Assembly: GCA_025200525.1 (NCBI GenBank)
Contig: CM045761.1
Location: 136,960,223 to 137,024,222, forward strand
Reading direction: 5' to 3'
DNA: 64,000 nt
Source of the DNA: Camellia lanceoleosa
Taxonomy: Eukaryota; Streptophyta; Magnoliopsida; Ericales; Theaceae
In this document: one piece after another, positions 23,701 through 43,502 of the stretch
Numbering within the stretch: the first letter of the stretch is position 1
Layout: each line of letters opens with the position of its first letter
Notes under the pieces: model-generated
What the model was told of the DNA's origin: nothing
The model's input: only the letters and a program-made list of their open reading frames with translations
The model's database searches: none
Program-made: the position numbers and the translations under genes

Positions 23701-24726
23701 AACTTAAAAAAGCGTTTAATGACAGAATGGTGACATGTGGGTTAGATCATAAGGAGTTGAGATTTAGACGTCATTCTTAAGTAGTTTTACATAGGAAGGT
23801 TTTTTAATCATATAACAGTAAGTCGTATACGCGCACACAAGTAAGGATTCGAACCCATATCCTAAAAATTTGATGCGTTAATTTTAATTACTTGTAAGTT
23901 CACAAACCGTACAATAATATAATTTAATAAGTGCGCGGTTGAACTCACATTGACTTATGATTTTTAGAAAACTAATCAATTTCAAAGTTAAAGAAACCCT
24001 AATCTAGTGAACAATTTCTGGTTTGATTGAAATTAAATTTAAAGATGTGATAAATAAATAATTTAAGTAAATAGTGAATAAACTTATGGATGAATGAAAT
24101 TAAGGTTGCATAATCCATACTCAAGCATATATAATAATTGATAATATAATCTGAATGGTTCTTTAATTCACTTCACAACAATATGGAAATTAATCTCAAT
24201 TATTATGAAATCCTTAAGTTTATAATTTTTAAATCCTTCTTTCAAACTAAATCATCATCATTGTATCTGGTCATTATAGATCAATGGTACTTGTGCTTGA
24301 AGTCGACTCGAGGCATCTGAAAATTTTCACTGATATCAATCTACCGAGATTCTATAACTTGAGAAGATCTTTAGAATGTTTGTTTTTAAAGCTTATCGTG
24401 CTCTGCCTTGTCCTATGGAATAAGAAATAGTGGTTCATAACTCTAGATAATTATTAAAATCTTATTTGTCAACTATACATTTTAGTCAAAAATATATTTT
24501 TTTTTAAAATTATTATAAGTTGTCACATCACTCTCTTTACTTTTTTACACATCTTTTTGTAAAACGTCAAAAAGTTATTAAAATAGTTTGAACGAGTCCT
24601 AAATCGTCCAAGAACTTTTTTGTTGTCGAACCATTTTATGTTATCACACAAGGCATTGCAATGTGTAAAATTTTTCATTAATCCTCTTTTTTGGCTCTTT
24701 TAGTACGATTTTCAAATTTGTCATAG

Positions 24727-25090
24727 GTGTGAGCATATGACCTACTGAACGCAGCAAGACTCTTCTTTGTAGAGGAAAAAATGTACACTTCTTGGTCTTT
24801 CTTGCTTGTATCGTGCTTTATTTCATGCATTATACACCGTACATTTTTGGCAAAAAATTACTTTATGTAATACTAACTAAAATTGAGACAGATGTAATAT
24901 CTCAACAATCATGCTCGAGATGGATCAAATTTTAAGGCTAGGTGGGCATGTTTATATTCGTGACACTGACATTGTTATCAAAGAACTTAAAGATCTTGCA
25001 GTTGCCATGGGATGGGAGACTTTATTATTTGACACCATTGAGGGACCCTATGGTACCAATAAGCTTTCGTTCGGTGCAAAGCCTGTGTAA
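24727..25090 (+). pseudogene. second PMT C-terminal fragment within copy A
   Basis: An additional copy of the last PMT exons. The penultimate exon remnant (24727-24781) has lost the FDTYPRT region; the last exon (24892-25090) reads through MLEMDQILRLGGHVYIRD to the final AKPV and TAA with no stop. It keeps GGHVYIRD, whereas copy A's first tail has PGVHVYIRD, so it comes from an older duplication of the 3' end rather than the recent A/B event. About 240 bases upstream (24223-24460) also match 11865-12100, so intron sequence was duplicated with it. Confidence 0.8.
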
Positions 25091-26059
25091 CACAATCATT
25101 TGATAAAAATTGACATTTATTATATGTAAGGACCTTTTAGATTCTTACTGGTCCGCTTGAATTACATTCATGGCTTTGAAGTGTCAAAAATAACCAATGA
25201 TGACTATTTCTAAATAATAAGAGATAAAAAACTATTGACCTAAATCACATGGATAAAACAGATTTTGCCTTAATTTGTAATAATAAAAATAATAAAATAA
25301 AAGATTCAACTGGTCTTTGCTCCCTAACGCAATAATCAGACATTTATTGTGTTCACACTATGTGTGCCTTTATATAGCAATCAAAACAAAAACACTACAG
25401 AAAAAGATTTTGTACCGGAAAATCAAAAAGCAGAAAACGAAATCGCTCATTCTCTCTCTTAAACTCTCTTTCTTATTTTCTCTCTCTTTGGGTCTCTCTC
25501 TCTCTGTATATATATATATATATGTGCATTCAGCTACTATTTTCAGGATTTGAGAGTTGATAATAATTTTGGAAAAATGACAGTTCACCTAGGTAAACTA
25601 GTAATCTAGTGTCTGATCAAGTCAAGAGCCTTGCTCACCTAGCGTAGTCATGCATGATTTTCATGCTTATTTTTTAAGTTTGAACTCAAATACTATTTCA
25701 CTGGTAGGTGAGACGGACTCGCCTAGGTTGATCTCGAATTGATCAAAACCTCTCTCATTTGCTAAAAAAAGATTTAAATTATGTTTATATTTGCCACTCA
25801 TTTATAAAGTCAGTTTTTATATCTCAATGGATTGTTGTACTAAAGTTATTGAAAATTGAATTAGTAAACTAGAGAGTTTACTTGCCTTTGATGGTTTTTT
25901 TTTTTTTTTAAATAAATAAATAAGCGTGGCATATCTTCTATTAGAGAAACTCATTAAACAAAATGACAATATTAATGTTGAAAAAATTAAAAAAATTTGC
26001 GATATTGATTTGTGATTATATTTCAATTTTAAACGATAAATAACAATCACAATCAAACA
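25091..26059. other. spacer, no gene seen
   Basis: AT-rich sequence with a CT-rich run followed by (TA)n at about 25457-25522. Open frames overlapping these tracts are low-complexity. No transposon ends were recognised. Confidence 0.5.
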
Positions 26060-26620
26060 ATCAATAACAAATTAGCACAACAATTTAATGTGAAAAAAAT
26101 CACAATTAGAACACTTCCAATTGTGATAAAAAATCATTGGTCAAACTCACAAAACAATCTACTAAGAAGACAAAGGAATTACACACAGAAACTCTCAATC
26201 ACCTAGCAAATTCACGCCCAAATTGAATCAAGCCCGATGTACCTTTTCCACCACCGTCTTCACCTCGGAATTGCTTTACCCAACGTTGAATCCACTATGC
26301 CGATATCGAATCCACGACAATAAACAGAGTCGTGAAGACCACTCGAGTCACCACTTTATTGCTCGAGCGGTGTGAGTAAAGGAAGTGCAAACATATAGTC
26401 CAACGCTCGAGCGCAACATCTACCGCTCGAGTGGTAAAACTTGTCTCTCAGAAGTTCAGAACATAGGTAGAGATACTGGATGAACCATTTCACTGTTCGA
26501 GCGCACAAATGACCGCTCGAGCGCTCAAACAACTTTGACTTCTTCATTCAATCCTCATACGTAATCAACAAAGTGGCAAACAAGAAATACTCAAGATACA
26601 AAATGTTAGCACAAACTCTT
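26060..26620. repeat. unclassified dispersed repeat remnant with GCTCGAGCG motifs
   Basis: GC content rises relative to its surroundings. Motifs GCTCGAGCGG, CGCTCGAGCGC, CGCTCGAGTGG, GTTCGAGCGC and CGCTCGAGCGC occur within 26340-26525, echoing the CTCGAG array in the solo LTR, although the surrounding sequence is not otherwise alike. A short inverted repeat (TCACAATTAGAACACTTCCAATTGTGA in two halves) lies near 26099-26125. No coding domain or defined ends. Confidence 0.45.
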
Positions 26621-27060
26621 CTACACAGATATAATTCGGATTGGATTTCCATCTAAATACTCATAGTCTCACTAAAACAAAATTGCGAATAAATTTATAA
26701 CTAAAAAAATTTTATCAAACGAAATTGTCAATTATAAAAATCTAACACTTATAATAACATCCAAAGCATGCATGCATGAATATGTCAAAAAAAAAAAAAA
26801 AAAAATTCTCTTTTTGTCCATTCGTGAAGGGGAAGAAATGATATTTCTATTTGTTTTTTTTGTGTAGTTTTATATTATAAAGTTGGTGTTTGGAATCACA
26901 TATATCCATGAGTAATGCTAGCCACTATTTTTTACAAATTCATTTATAATGATTTGATAAAGATATTGGACCATTAATTATTAAATATATAACAAATTAA
27001 AAAGTTAATATTTACCTTTACATATCATTGTGGATTGTCGATAGAATAGAAGTCTGAAAT

Positions 27061-27250
27061 TTTTTTTTTAGGAGTGTCCAAACATTTTTGTACGTGCATT
27101 TGTATATTCCTGTTTTGTAGTGTACTGTGTACTAGTACTAGACAATTAAGGATTGTTGAGTTGTACGGAAATTGGCTCTTGGAAAGTTGGTGTAATACTC
27201 CCCATTGTGATGGGTGAGGCATTCTTTATTTTATTTCAAAAAAAAAAAAT
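27061..27250 (+). mobile_element. possible 5'-truncated LINE 3' end
   Basis: The segment ends GTAATACTCCCCATTGTGATGGGTGAGGC (in two parts) then TTTATTTTATTTC and a run of A at 27239-27249, like the 3' termini of plant L1 elements. No coding sequence remains and no target duplication could be confirmed. Confidence 0.35.
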
Positions 27251-27404
27251 CAATATTATCTAAGAGTATTTATCAATCTGTCTTATTTATATTTATTTAT
27301 ACTTTCACTAATAAATTTATAATTGTAAATTTATTTATAAAAATAAGAGAGACTAATAAATTTATTCCTTGATAAATCTATCAATAAAATTTAATGGATA
27401 ATAA

Positions 27405-27633
27405 GGCCTCGTTTGGCAAGAGGCTAAAATAGCCAATTAGCCAAAAAGTTACCTTTTTAGCCAAAAAGCCAACAACCCATACCAAAAAATCAAAGATTCC
27501 CTTTTCTCTCTACTTTTTGCACGTCGTTTCGTAATTAGCCAAAAAGTTGGTCCAAACATACAAGTTTTTCTTACCAACCTTTTTAGCCAATTAGCCAAAA
27601 AGTTACTAAATTAGCCTGTTCCCAAACGAGGCC
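27405..27633. mobile_element. Tourist-like MITE (PIF/Harbinger type)
   Basis: Terminal inverted repeats of about 22 bases start GGCCTCGTTTGG at both ends (left GGCCTCGTTTGGCAAGAGGC; right, on the other strand, GGCCTCGTTTGGGAACAGGC). TAA stands on both sides (27402-27404 and 27634-27636), the three-base TWA duplication of this superfamily. The interior repeats AGCCAATTAGCCAAAAAG. Length 229 bp. Confidence 0.85.
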
Positions 27634-27636
27634 TAA

Positions 27637-28647
27637 GTCTCAAAAGCAAGACTTATTGATAATTTACCCTATTTAGTTATTCTCACATTTGATATACTAT
27701 ATTTGGCTAGAACAGTGCTATGCAAATAATTTTTTTTATAAAAATAGACAGCTTCTCTCCGATCCACTAGATGGTGCTATTTTGGCCTGTTGAATCCATC
27801 ACGAATTTTGTTTTGATGATCTAAACTGTTCATTTTATTTACACTTGTGTATTTCATCCGCATACAAAAATTAAGTAGATCTAATAATCGTAACATGTTC
27901 AATTTTATTGCTTTTGACACCAAAAACAATGGATGGTTTATTTTTTTAAAAACACAATTAACGTCTTCTTCTTTTTTTTTTTATGACAAACGTGATAAAT
28001 TGAATAAATTATAATTATCGAATTAATCTAATTATTTTGTGTGGATAAAATATACGAAGTATTCGACAAAATAAATAATTCAAATCATCAAAATAAGATC
28101 ATAATGAGTCTCATAAACTCAAACAATGCTTTATAAATAAGAGGGAATCCTCCTCCAAATTTTAAATGAGAAAAATACAAAACATGGTACTTAAAAAAAC
28201 AAACAAAATCATGAAAAAATTTAAAATTTTTATTATTATTAATATTTATAATAATTTTTAAAAATACCAATGATGTGATATTTCTCCATTTTAATTTGTC
28301 ATTGCGATATGATTTTTATTGATTGTGTGCAAAGGATAATCCTCTCTGGTATTTAGCAGGAAGAAAGTGGAGCAGTAAAAATGATGGCAATAGTGGAGTC
28401 GAACCGAAGGTACTGAAGCATTCTATTTATATAATAAAATAAATAATAATAATAATAGATGTTTAATATCATATAATACTCTAAAACTACTCAATAATTT
28501 TTTAGACTGAAAGAAAAATATAGCTTTATTATTCATAAGGGGCTCTACCTTAACAATGATACCAACATTTGATTTGAATCTTCTCATCTTTCTTTCTTTT
28601 CTTTTCTTTTTTTTTTAAGGGAAAGAATTGTTATTAAAAAAAAAACC

Positions 28648-28706
<59 letters not shown>

Positions 28707-28882
28707 TTGCAAGATATATCAACAAATCACAAAATAATTGCCAAAATCAAAGCATAGCCTACAGACACTTATACAAAAGGTCATGTAAAAACACAAATAA
28801 AAAAATTTGCCTTAAAAATATATTTTAAAAAAATTTAAAAACTAAGCTGCCAAATCAGTTACATGGCAGTGTGAGAGAGAAA
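27637..28882. other. spacer upstream of the protease gene
   Basis: AT-rich, no gene recognised. It contains poly-T tracts and a (TAA)n microsatellite at 28648-28706, then the protease promoter region. Confidence 0.5.
28648..28706. repeat. (TAA)n microsatellite
   Basis: An uninterrupted run of about 19-20 TAA/AAT triplets, about 180-235 bases upstream of the TATA box of the protease gene. Confidence 0.95.
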
Positions 28883-28892
28883 TATATATAAA
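28883..28892 (+). promoter_or_regulatory. TATA box and leader of the protease gene
   Basis: TATATATAAA at 28883-28892 is followed by a plausible start site near 28915-28925, a leader exon ending at 28947 (CTG then GTATTC), a small intron, and an acceptor TTGTTGTAG at 29048-29056 just before the ATG at 29066. This is the arrangement of a spliced 5' UTR. Confidence 0.5.
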
Positions 28893-29065
28893 CAACAAGC
28901 ACGTAAAAACCTTACTCCATAGCAGACACAAAAACTTTCAGTTTCTGGTATTCTCTCTCTACATTATATGTATATATGTGTGTGTGTTTTTCCATACTAT
29001 ACATCCTCCATGAATTATGATTTTTCTTCAACTAAAATGGACTGATTTTGTTGTAGATTTAGAAA

Positions 29066-37760
<8,695 letters not shown>

Positions 37761-38167
37761 AGAAAAGAGATTGATTTTTCTAAGGGCAATGAGATTTCAT
37801 TTTGGTTAGGGTAGCAGAAAATTGGGGTTTGGTCAAATAGCTAAGTGCCATTACTTTTGGACGTCTGTTTGTAATGTCTGTGACTTGATTTGGACCTGAA
37901 TATAGCACAGAGCTATTAGAAAGACAAAGTTTATTTATTTAATGGCTCTACAAAATCAGTCAACTGGCTATTTGAGAATTTAGCATGATAAATTACGTTT
38001 GGAACCTGTTTAATCCCAGAGTTTGCAAGGAACTATATTCTCCAAAAACTGTATTTCTAGTTCAGATAGAATTAATTGGATTTGTGAACAAAATATGCTG
38101 ACAGCATGCACTTCAGGGAATGACGAATGTATGTTTTGAATTTTTCACACATTTACATATCAAGATG

Positions 38168-38647
38168 CAATGCCGGTTGGTAGCTCGAAATTCGTGGGTC
38201 GAAATGTGGCTCGACGCCAAAACGACGTCGTTTTGGTGTCGTTTTTTTTTTTTTTTTTTTTTTTTTTTCTTTCTCCTGTGTTTAATCAGGGGAGAAGAAG
38301 AACAGGGGAGAAGAAGAAGAAGGAGGGAGGGAGGGAGAAGAAGATCGGGAGGAGGAGGAAGGAGAGAGGGGAGGGGGCCATAAAAATCGGGTTGGAGGAG
38401 GAGCAGGAGGCGAGGTCGTCAGAGAGAGGTGACGCGAAGCCTCGCTGAGTCAAGGGCAAGCGTCAGCGAAACCGTAGGCGTAACCAAGGCGAGGCGACGA
38501 GGACGGTGAGGCGACGGCGTCGGCGTCGGCAGACGGCAAGGCGAACCAGTCCTCTCTCCCTCTCTTCTCTGCTCTCTCTCTCTTCTCTCCCTTCGAAAAA
38601 TTCGGGCCATTCAACCCTCGAAATTTTCGAGCTACCGTTGATTTTCC
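38168..38647. mobile_element. MULE-like non-autonomous element, 480 bp
   Basis: Flanked by the 9-bp direct repeat ATCAAGATG (38159-38167 and 38648-38656); copy A has the single uninterrupted site near 11213. Terminal inverted repeats align from base 12 at both ends (GGTAGCTCGAAA, then TTCG and GGGT) over about 45 bases, with the outer 11 bases diverged. Nine-base duplications are typical of Mutator-like elements. The interior holds a CCAAAACGACGTCGTTTTGG palindrome, a poly-T run of about 25, then GA-rich and GC-rich sequence (about 38290-38570) unlike its surroundings. No transposase. Confidence 0.85.
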
Positions 38648-38755
38648 ATCAAGATGTTAGTAAAATTCTGGTTTGGGGTAAATTGATAGAGATTATTCGA
38701 CTGGGAAAACCAAATTCCACAAAAATAGAAAAAGTACATTGATGCATTCTTCCAG

Positions 38756-40028
38756 GTATGTCAGTCTGATGGCATGTATCACTCCGTTACCTGAGAATGG
38801 TTATGGAGCTAATGTTACTACCTGGCCCACACGCCTTCATTATCCACCGCATGTGCTACTTACCATAAAATGGATGCCTACAATTCGAAAGGAAATATTC
38901 AGAGCGAGTAACTTACACCTACGTAAACGTGATGGACATGAAGGTTGGATGTGCAGGTAACTTCTTTTCTTCTTCCTTTTCATCTCTTTATATATGTTTA
39001 CCCTTCTCTAATTCTCGGAAGGGTGCTTTTTAATTTTGATTGCTTGAATTACTATAACATGGAAACTTTGTTCATGGCGGGTTTGTCTGACATTACATGA
39101 TTATGGGATTGATTCTTTGGGTTATGAATGTTGTTCTGTTAGTGGTTTCAATCGTTGCTGTTATTTATGACCGTGGGCTCGTAGGAGTTATGCATGACCG
39201 GTATGTGCAATGCACTTTTTCTACTCGTTGAGAACAAATTCACGTTTCCGTATTCCATGTGGATGAATAGCTCATACTTCTTCATTATATTTTTTTAATA
39301 CTTCTTTCTAACAAGGTCATCATCATTGTATCAACTCATTATACATCAATGGTACTTGTGCCTGAAGTCAACTCGAGGCATCTGAAAATTTTCACTGATT
39401 TCAGCCCACCAAGATTCTATAACATTAGAAGATCTTTAGAATGTTGGTTTTTAAAGCTTATCGTGCTCTGCCTTGTGCTATGGAATAAGAAATAGTGGTT
39501 CATAACTCTAGATAGTTATTAAATCGTCCAAGAACTGCCATTTTGTTATCAAACCATTTTCTGTTATCACACAAGGCACTGCAATGTGTGAGATTTTTCA
39601 TTAATCCTCTTTTGGCTGTTTTAGTAAGATCTTCAAATCTGTCACAGGTGAGAGCCATTTGACACTTACCCAGGAACATATGACCTACTGAACGCAGTGG
39701 GACTCTTCTCCGTAAAGGAAAAAAGGTGCAATTCTTGGTCTTTCTTGTTTGTATCGTGCTTTATTTCATGCATTATACACCTTGTATGAAGAACATTACT
39801 TTACGTAACACTAACTAAAATTGAGGCAGATGTAATATCTCAACAATCATGCTCGGGATGGATCAAATTTTAAGGCCAGGTGAGCATGTTTATATTCGTG
39901 ACACTGACATTGTTATCGAGAAACTTAAAGATATCGCAGCTGCCATGGGATGGGAGACCTTATTATTTGACACCATTGAGGGACCGCATGCTACCAATAA
40001 GCTTTTGTTCGGTGCAAAGCCTGTGTAA
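38756..40028 (+). pseudogene. PMT pseudogene, copy B (3' half only)
   Basis: Exons homologous to the last four of copy A: 38756-38956 ([17 protein letters not shown]), 39081-39200, 39648-39725 and 39830-40028 (MDQILRPGEHVYIRD, TAA). It shares with copy A the codon deletion in the first of these exons and the two-base insertion at the start of the third, so those lesions predate the duplication. Private damage includes loss of an acceptor AG (GGCGG at about 39077-39081, where A has GGCAG) and several small deletions in the second exon. The 5' exons are absent; the protease lies immediately upstream instead. Confidence 0.88.
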
Positions 40029-40785
40029 CATGATTGCTTTTTCTTCCTATTACTTTGAAAGATTATTTGTCTGAATGATCTCTATATCTTTCTTTTTCTT
40101 CTTTTTTTTTTATTTTTTATTTTCTTTTTAAATTTATTTTGTTGAAAGCTTGGAAGTCCTTAAATCAGACGAGAAAATAGAGATAGTATTGAAACAGACT
40201 AATTGTAATATGTCTATACATTAATCAGTCAAGTCATGGATAGCATCCCAACAGAAGGATCTAAAGAAGAATTTCACATCAACATTTTATAGAATGGAAC
40301 TTTTATTTTTATTTTTATTATTATTTTTGTGTATTCTATGCAACAACAATGAAATATCTGACAATTTGCTTGATATTTTTCCAATGGTTACCTTCCATTT
40401 CACTTTCCGAGTTCAAACTGTGTCTTGTATATTGATTACTTGATCATAAATATATACGAGGAATAATATAAAAGTAATGAAAAGATGGAAAAGTTCTTGG
40501 AAACATGTTAATGAATTCCAAGAATGTTTCTCAAGAATTTTTAAAAAGTTTTCTTGAGAGTTTCCAGAAAGATTCATAAATGTTTCCTTATATTGTCTTG
40601 TAAAGTTTCTCGAAATTTCCATCTTCCATCCCATTTTAAAAATTCTGACAACCAGAAAAATGAGAAAAACTTCAATGAATATTGTTTGAAGTTCTCCTGT
40701 ATATAAAGTGCTTGTTTTGGTGATTTCACAACAGTACCTTTGTTTTTTTGTTTGTTTGTTTGTTTGTTTTATTTATTTTATTTTA

Positions 40786-40787
<2 letters not shown>

Positions 40788-40843
<56 letters not shown>
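40788..40843. repeat. (ATT)n microsatellite, expanded only in copy B
   Basis: About 17-18 ATT triplets where copy A (about 15395-15410) has only one or two, after a shared (TTTG)n tract. The expansion followed the duplication. Confidence 0.92.
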
Positions 40844-40969
40844 TAAAAGTGTTCCATAACATGCGATGAGAGACCCTATAGATGGTTAGTTGATCTTGGT
40901 CTAAATTCTGCAGTAGCAATGCAATGTGAAATGTTGTTGAAATCTATTGAACTCCAAATAAAAGTACCT

Positions 40970-40999
40970 AAATTGAGCTGAAAATTTTCAGCTCAATTT
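40970..40999. repeat. perfect 30-bp palindrome, copy B
   Basis: Identical to 15535-15564; both arms are unchanged. Confidence 0.85.
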
Positions 41000-41180
41000 A
41001 AACATAAGAATGTGTAAGAATTTAAACATCCCAACAATCATTTTTGTTAGAGATGCAACCCAATACATTTAGAAGCATTGTTTACTATGATTTAACCCAA
41101 CAGTTAACTTCAACCCAAAAGGCACCTCCATAATGCAAGTTTATCATGGACATTGTTCGCAATTGATGCGGGATGCCAAC

Positions 41181-43488
41181 TGTCATGACCCCAAACCGCC
41201 CCTAGTAGAATGGTGCCGTGATGGCCAGTAATCCGTGATTACCGAAGGCCAACTTACAAGATCAAACGCAATCAGAGTATAATATATGGGGCTCACAAAT
41301 GCGGAAGCAATAAATCAAAATACAAGTGGTCCATAAGAGCCGTGCATGGATTAAATGTAATGACATACATAATACGATTTTTCATTCGGTTACAGATAAC
41401 CAAAATACATGATACATCTTGATCAAAAGGCTTCTCAAGCGGACATACACAAAACAAAACGAGTGCAAGCCAAGAAGCATGATTTTCAAGATTTGCCGAC
41501 GTAAATGTAACATTGCCGACATGAACACATAACAAGCCGACATAAAGGTGAGTCAAGCCGACGTGGCAAGAATCCCAAAACAAGCTTGCAAAACATATCT
41601 AGGCGTCGCCGCCGTCTTGCTCGTCACCTACATATATATATATATATAGAGGGTGAGCTTGGATACTCAGTGAATGGTACAGATAATAAAGGTTTTGCAT
41701 GAATATAGCCGAAGTCCTTTCAAAACAAAACAAGCCAAAACCATACAAATATTAGCCGAGGTCCTTTCCGAACAAAACATATCAAAATTCTTATTGAATC
41801 AAGGGATGAACCGTATTCATCTATCCAGTCTTACAAGTCTCGAGGGATGCTTACTGGCATCGGCAAAACACAAATCAGGCTTTCCGAACAACAAATCCAC
41901 GCGTTAAACCGTTAGTGGCAAAACAAAGACTGTGCGATCCGTAATCGATTAGTCAAAGGTACTGCGAAAGTTTATAGTCCTCCAGTACAAGGGCCTTGTG
42001 TTACTTAAGCCCGTAGCTCTTTTTAACACGATGGTCTTGTGTTACTTAGGCCCGTAGCCCGCTTTAACACGATAGTCTTTCCAAGAAAGGACCGTATCCT
42101 TTTATACTTAGTGCTGCGAAAGTTTAGAATCCTCCAGCACAAGGGACTTTTATACTTGGTGCTGCGAAAGTTTAGAGTCCTCCAGCACAAGGGACTTCTC
42201 AAAGATGACATCAAAACAAAGCTTATACTTGATACATCAAAATAGAGCTAATCATTCATGCTTAACAAATACTTTTCAAAACAAAGCAAAACAAGGCTCA
42301 TCAAAACTTGATAACATAGCTTTATTAAAAATACCACTCACCTAGATCTTCTCGGGTGTAGGCTCAAAGCAAAGGTCAAAGTCCTACAATCACATGGCAA
42401 TCACATTCTCAAAACAAGCTTTACATGCACGCAATGATCTCGGCATTCCCACCAGATCCAAATCAATAACAAAGCAAAACATGCTGGGAGTTCAAAAACA
42501 TGGACCTAGGTACCCATGCAAAAGATCATGCAAAAACAGACACAAAACATGATTCTTGTTCCAAACTTTCGGATCAAAACGAGACTTTTCTTCAAAACTC
42601 ATGAACATTATTTTCTCTTCAAAACCAACTTCAAATCAATGCATGGCGTGCAAAACGAATTCAATCATGCAATGTAGCTTGATAAGCAATAAGAACAACC
42701 AGAGTAGAGCGAGAATCTAACCTCAAAACTCAAATCTAACGGTTCGATCCTCAAAGATCAAGCTCGGAACTCTACTTCTCTCTCTAAAACTCTTCTTTCT
42801 TCCTCTAGAGCTTCTCTCTCTAAAACAAAGATTTGAGACAAAAATGATTTGTTTCTAAGTCTGCCAGCTGTCCTAACACTCAGCTCGGACACGTGGCACT
42901 ACCGGGTTGGTTCAACTCAAAAGGGTGACTAATTGATAAGATAAGTCTCTGACAAAGCGTATCCAACAAGCTAGATGACAAGACACCTCGGCAAGCAAAG
43001 ACATCGGCTAACAGACAAAGCTTCGACAACAGGGTAACAAAGACATCGGCTAGGGAGGACGACACTTGACTAAGCTGTGCCACACCTTGGCCTGGATGTG
43101 CCACACCTCGGTCTAGGCCATACCCGCCCAAGGACGAAGACCACTAAGTGCAAAACATCTCGGCCTAGATGATACACTCCTCGGCCTTGGTTCCGAAACC
43201 TCGGCCCAGATAGTGACATCTCGGCAAACATGCCCGGGGTGAAGATGGAGGTCAACCAAGTGGTTCCAAATAGTTCTAAGTACAAAGGTTCAAAGGTGAA
43301 CTAAGCTCAAGATGACCTCGGATACACACCAAGCAAGGAACAAAAAAAATCATGCAGCAACGCTTAAGCAAAACAAGGCAAGTCTCAAACAAAACAAGAC
43401 AAGGCAAAACTTTGCAAAATAGCATAACAAGACAAGATCATTCATGAATGTATGCAAATATGACTAAATCAAAGTGAGGGTTGTTACA
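41181..43488 (-). repeat. 3' LTR of the gypsy element
   Basis: 2,308 bases. A (TA)n run near 41632-41648 could supply a minus-strand TATA box; that is a guess. It includes internal repeats at 41950-42197 and a GC-richer block of TGCCACACCTCGGTCT-type words near 43080-43210. Confidence 0.92.
41950..42197. repeat. short tandem repeats inside the LTR
   Basis: Two families alternate: CTGCGAAAGTTTAGAGTCC followed by TCCAGCACAAGGG (three copies, from about 41961, 42113 and 42162), and GTTACTTAGGCCCGTAGC followed by TTTAACACGAT (two copies, about 42000-42075). The other LTR carries the same set. Confidence 0.8.
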
Positions 43489-43502
43489 TCCTACCCCCCT
43501 TA
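43489..43502 (-). promoter_or_regulatory. polypurine tract of the gypsy element
   Basis: In element sense the sequence just before the 3' LTR is AAGGGGGGTAGGA, a good plus-strand primer tract. Confidence 0.75.

Larger units (their letters stand above)
10786..24938 (+). repeat. large segmental duplication, copy A
   Basis: This block is repeated at 37738-60879 in direct orientation. It begins GAACCCAAGATGTTGATAC, which is the last coding exon tail of the protease at 37738-37760, and ends within the second PMT tail where copy B is cut off. The two copies align by eye almost base for base between private insertions. Private to A are the solo LTR at 12095-14137 and the inverted-repeat element at 18682-18934. 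Confidence 0.9.

Noticed and set aside
24000..24220. Separate gene in the AT-rich sequence before the second PMT tail
   Set aside because: No frame of useful length and the same sequence recurs as plain repeats in copy B.
41293..41583. 96-codon minus-strand ORF found in both LTRs (also 48249-48539)
   Set aside because: Its near-identity simply reflects LTR identity; no recognisable domain and it lies inside the LTR.
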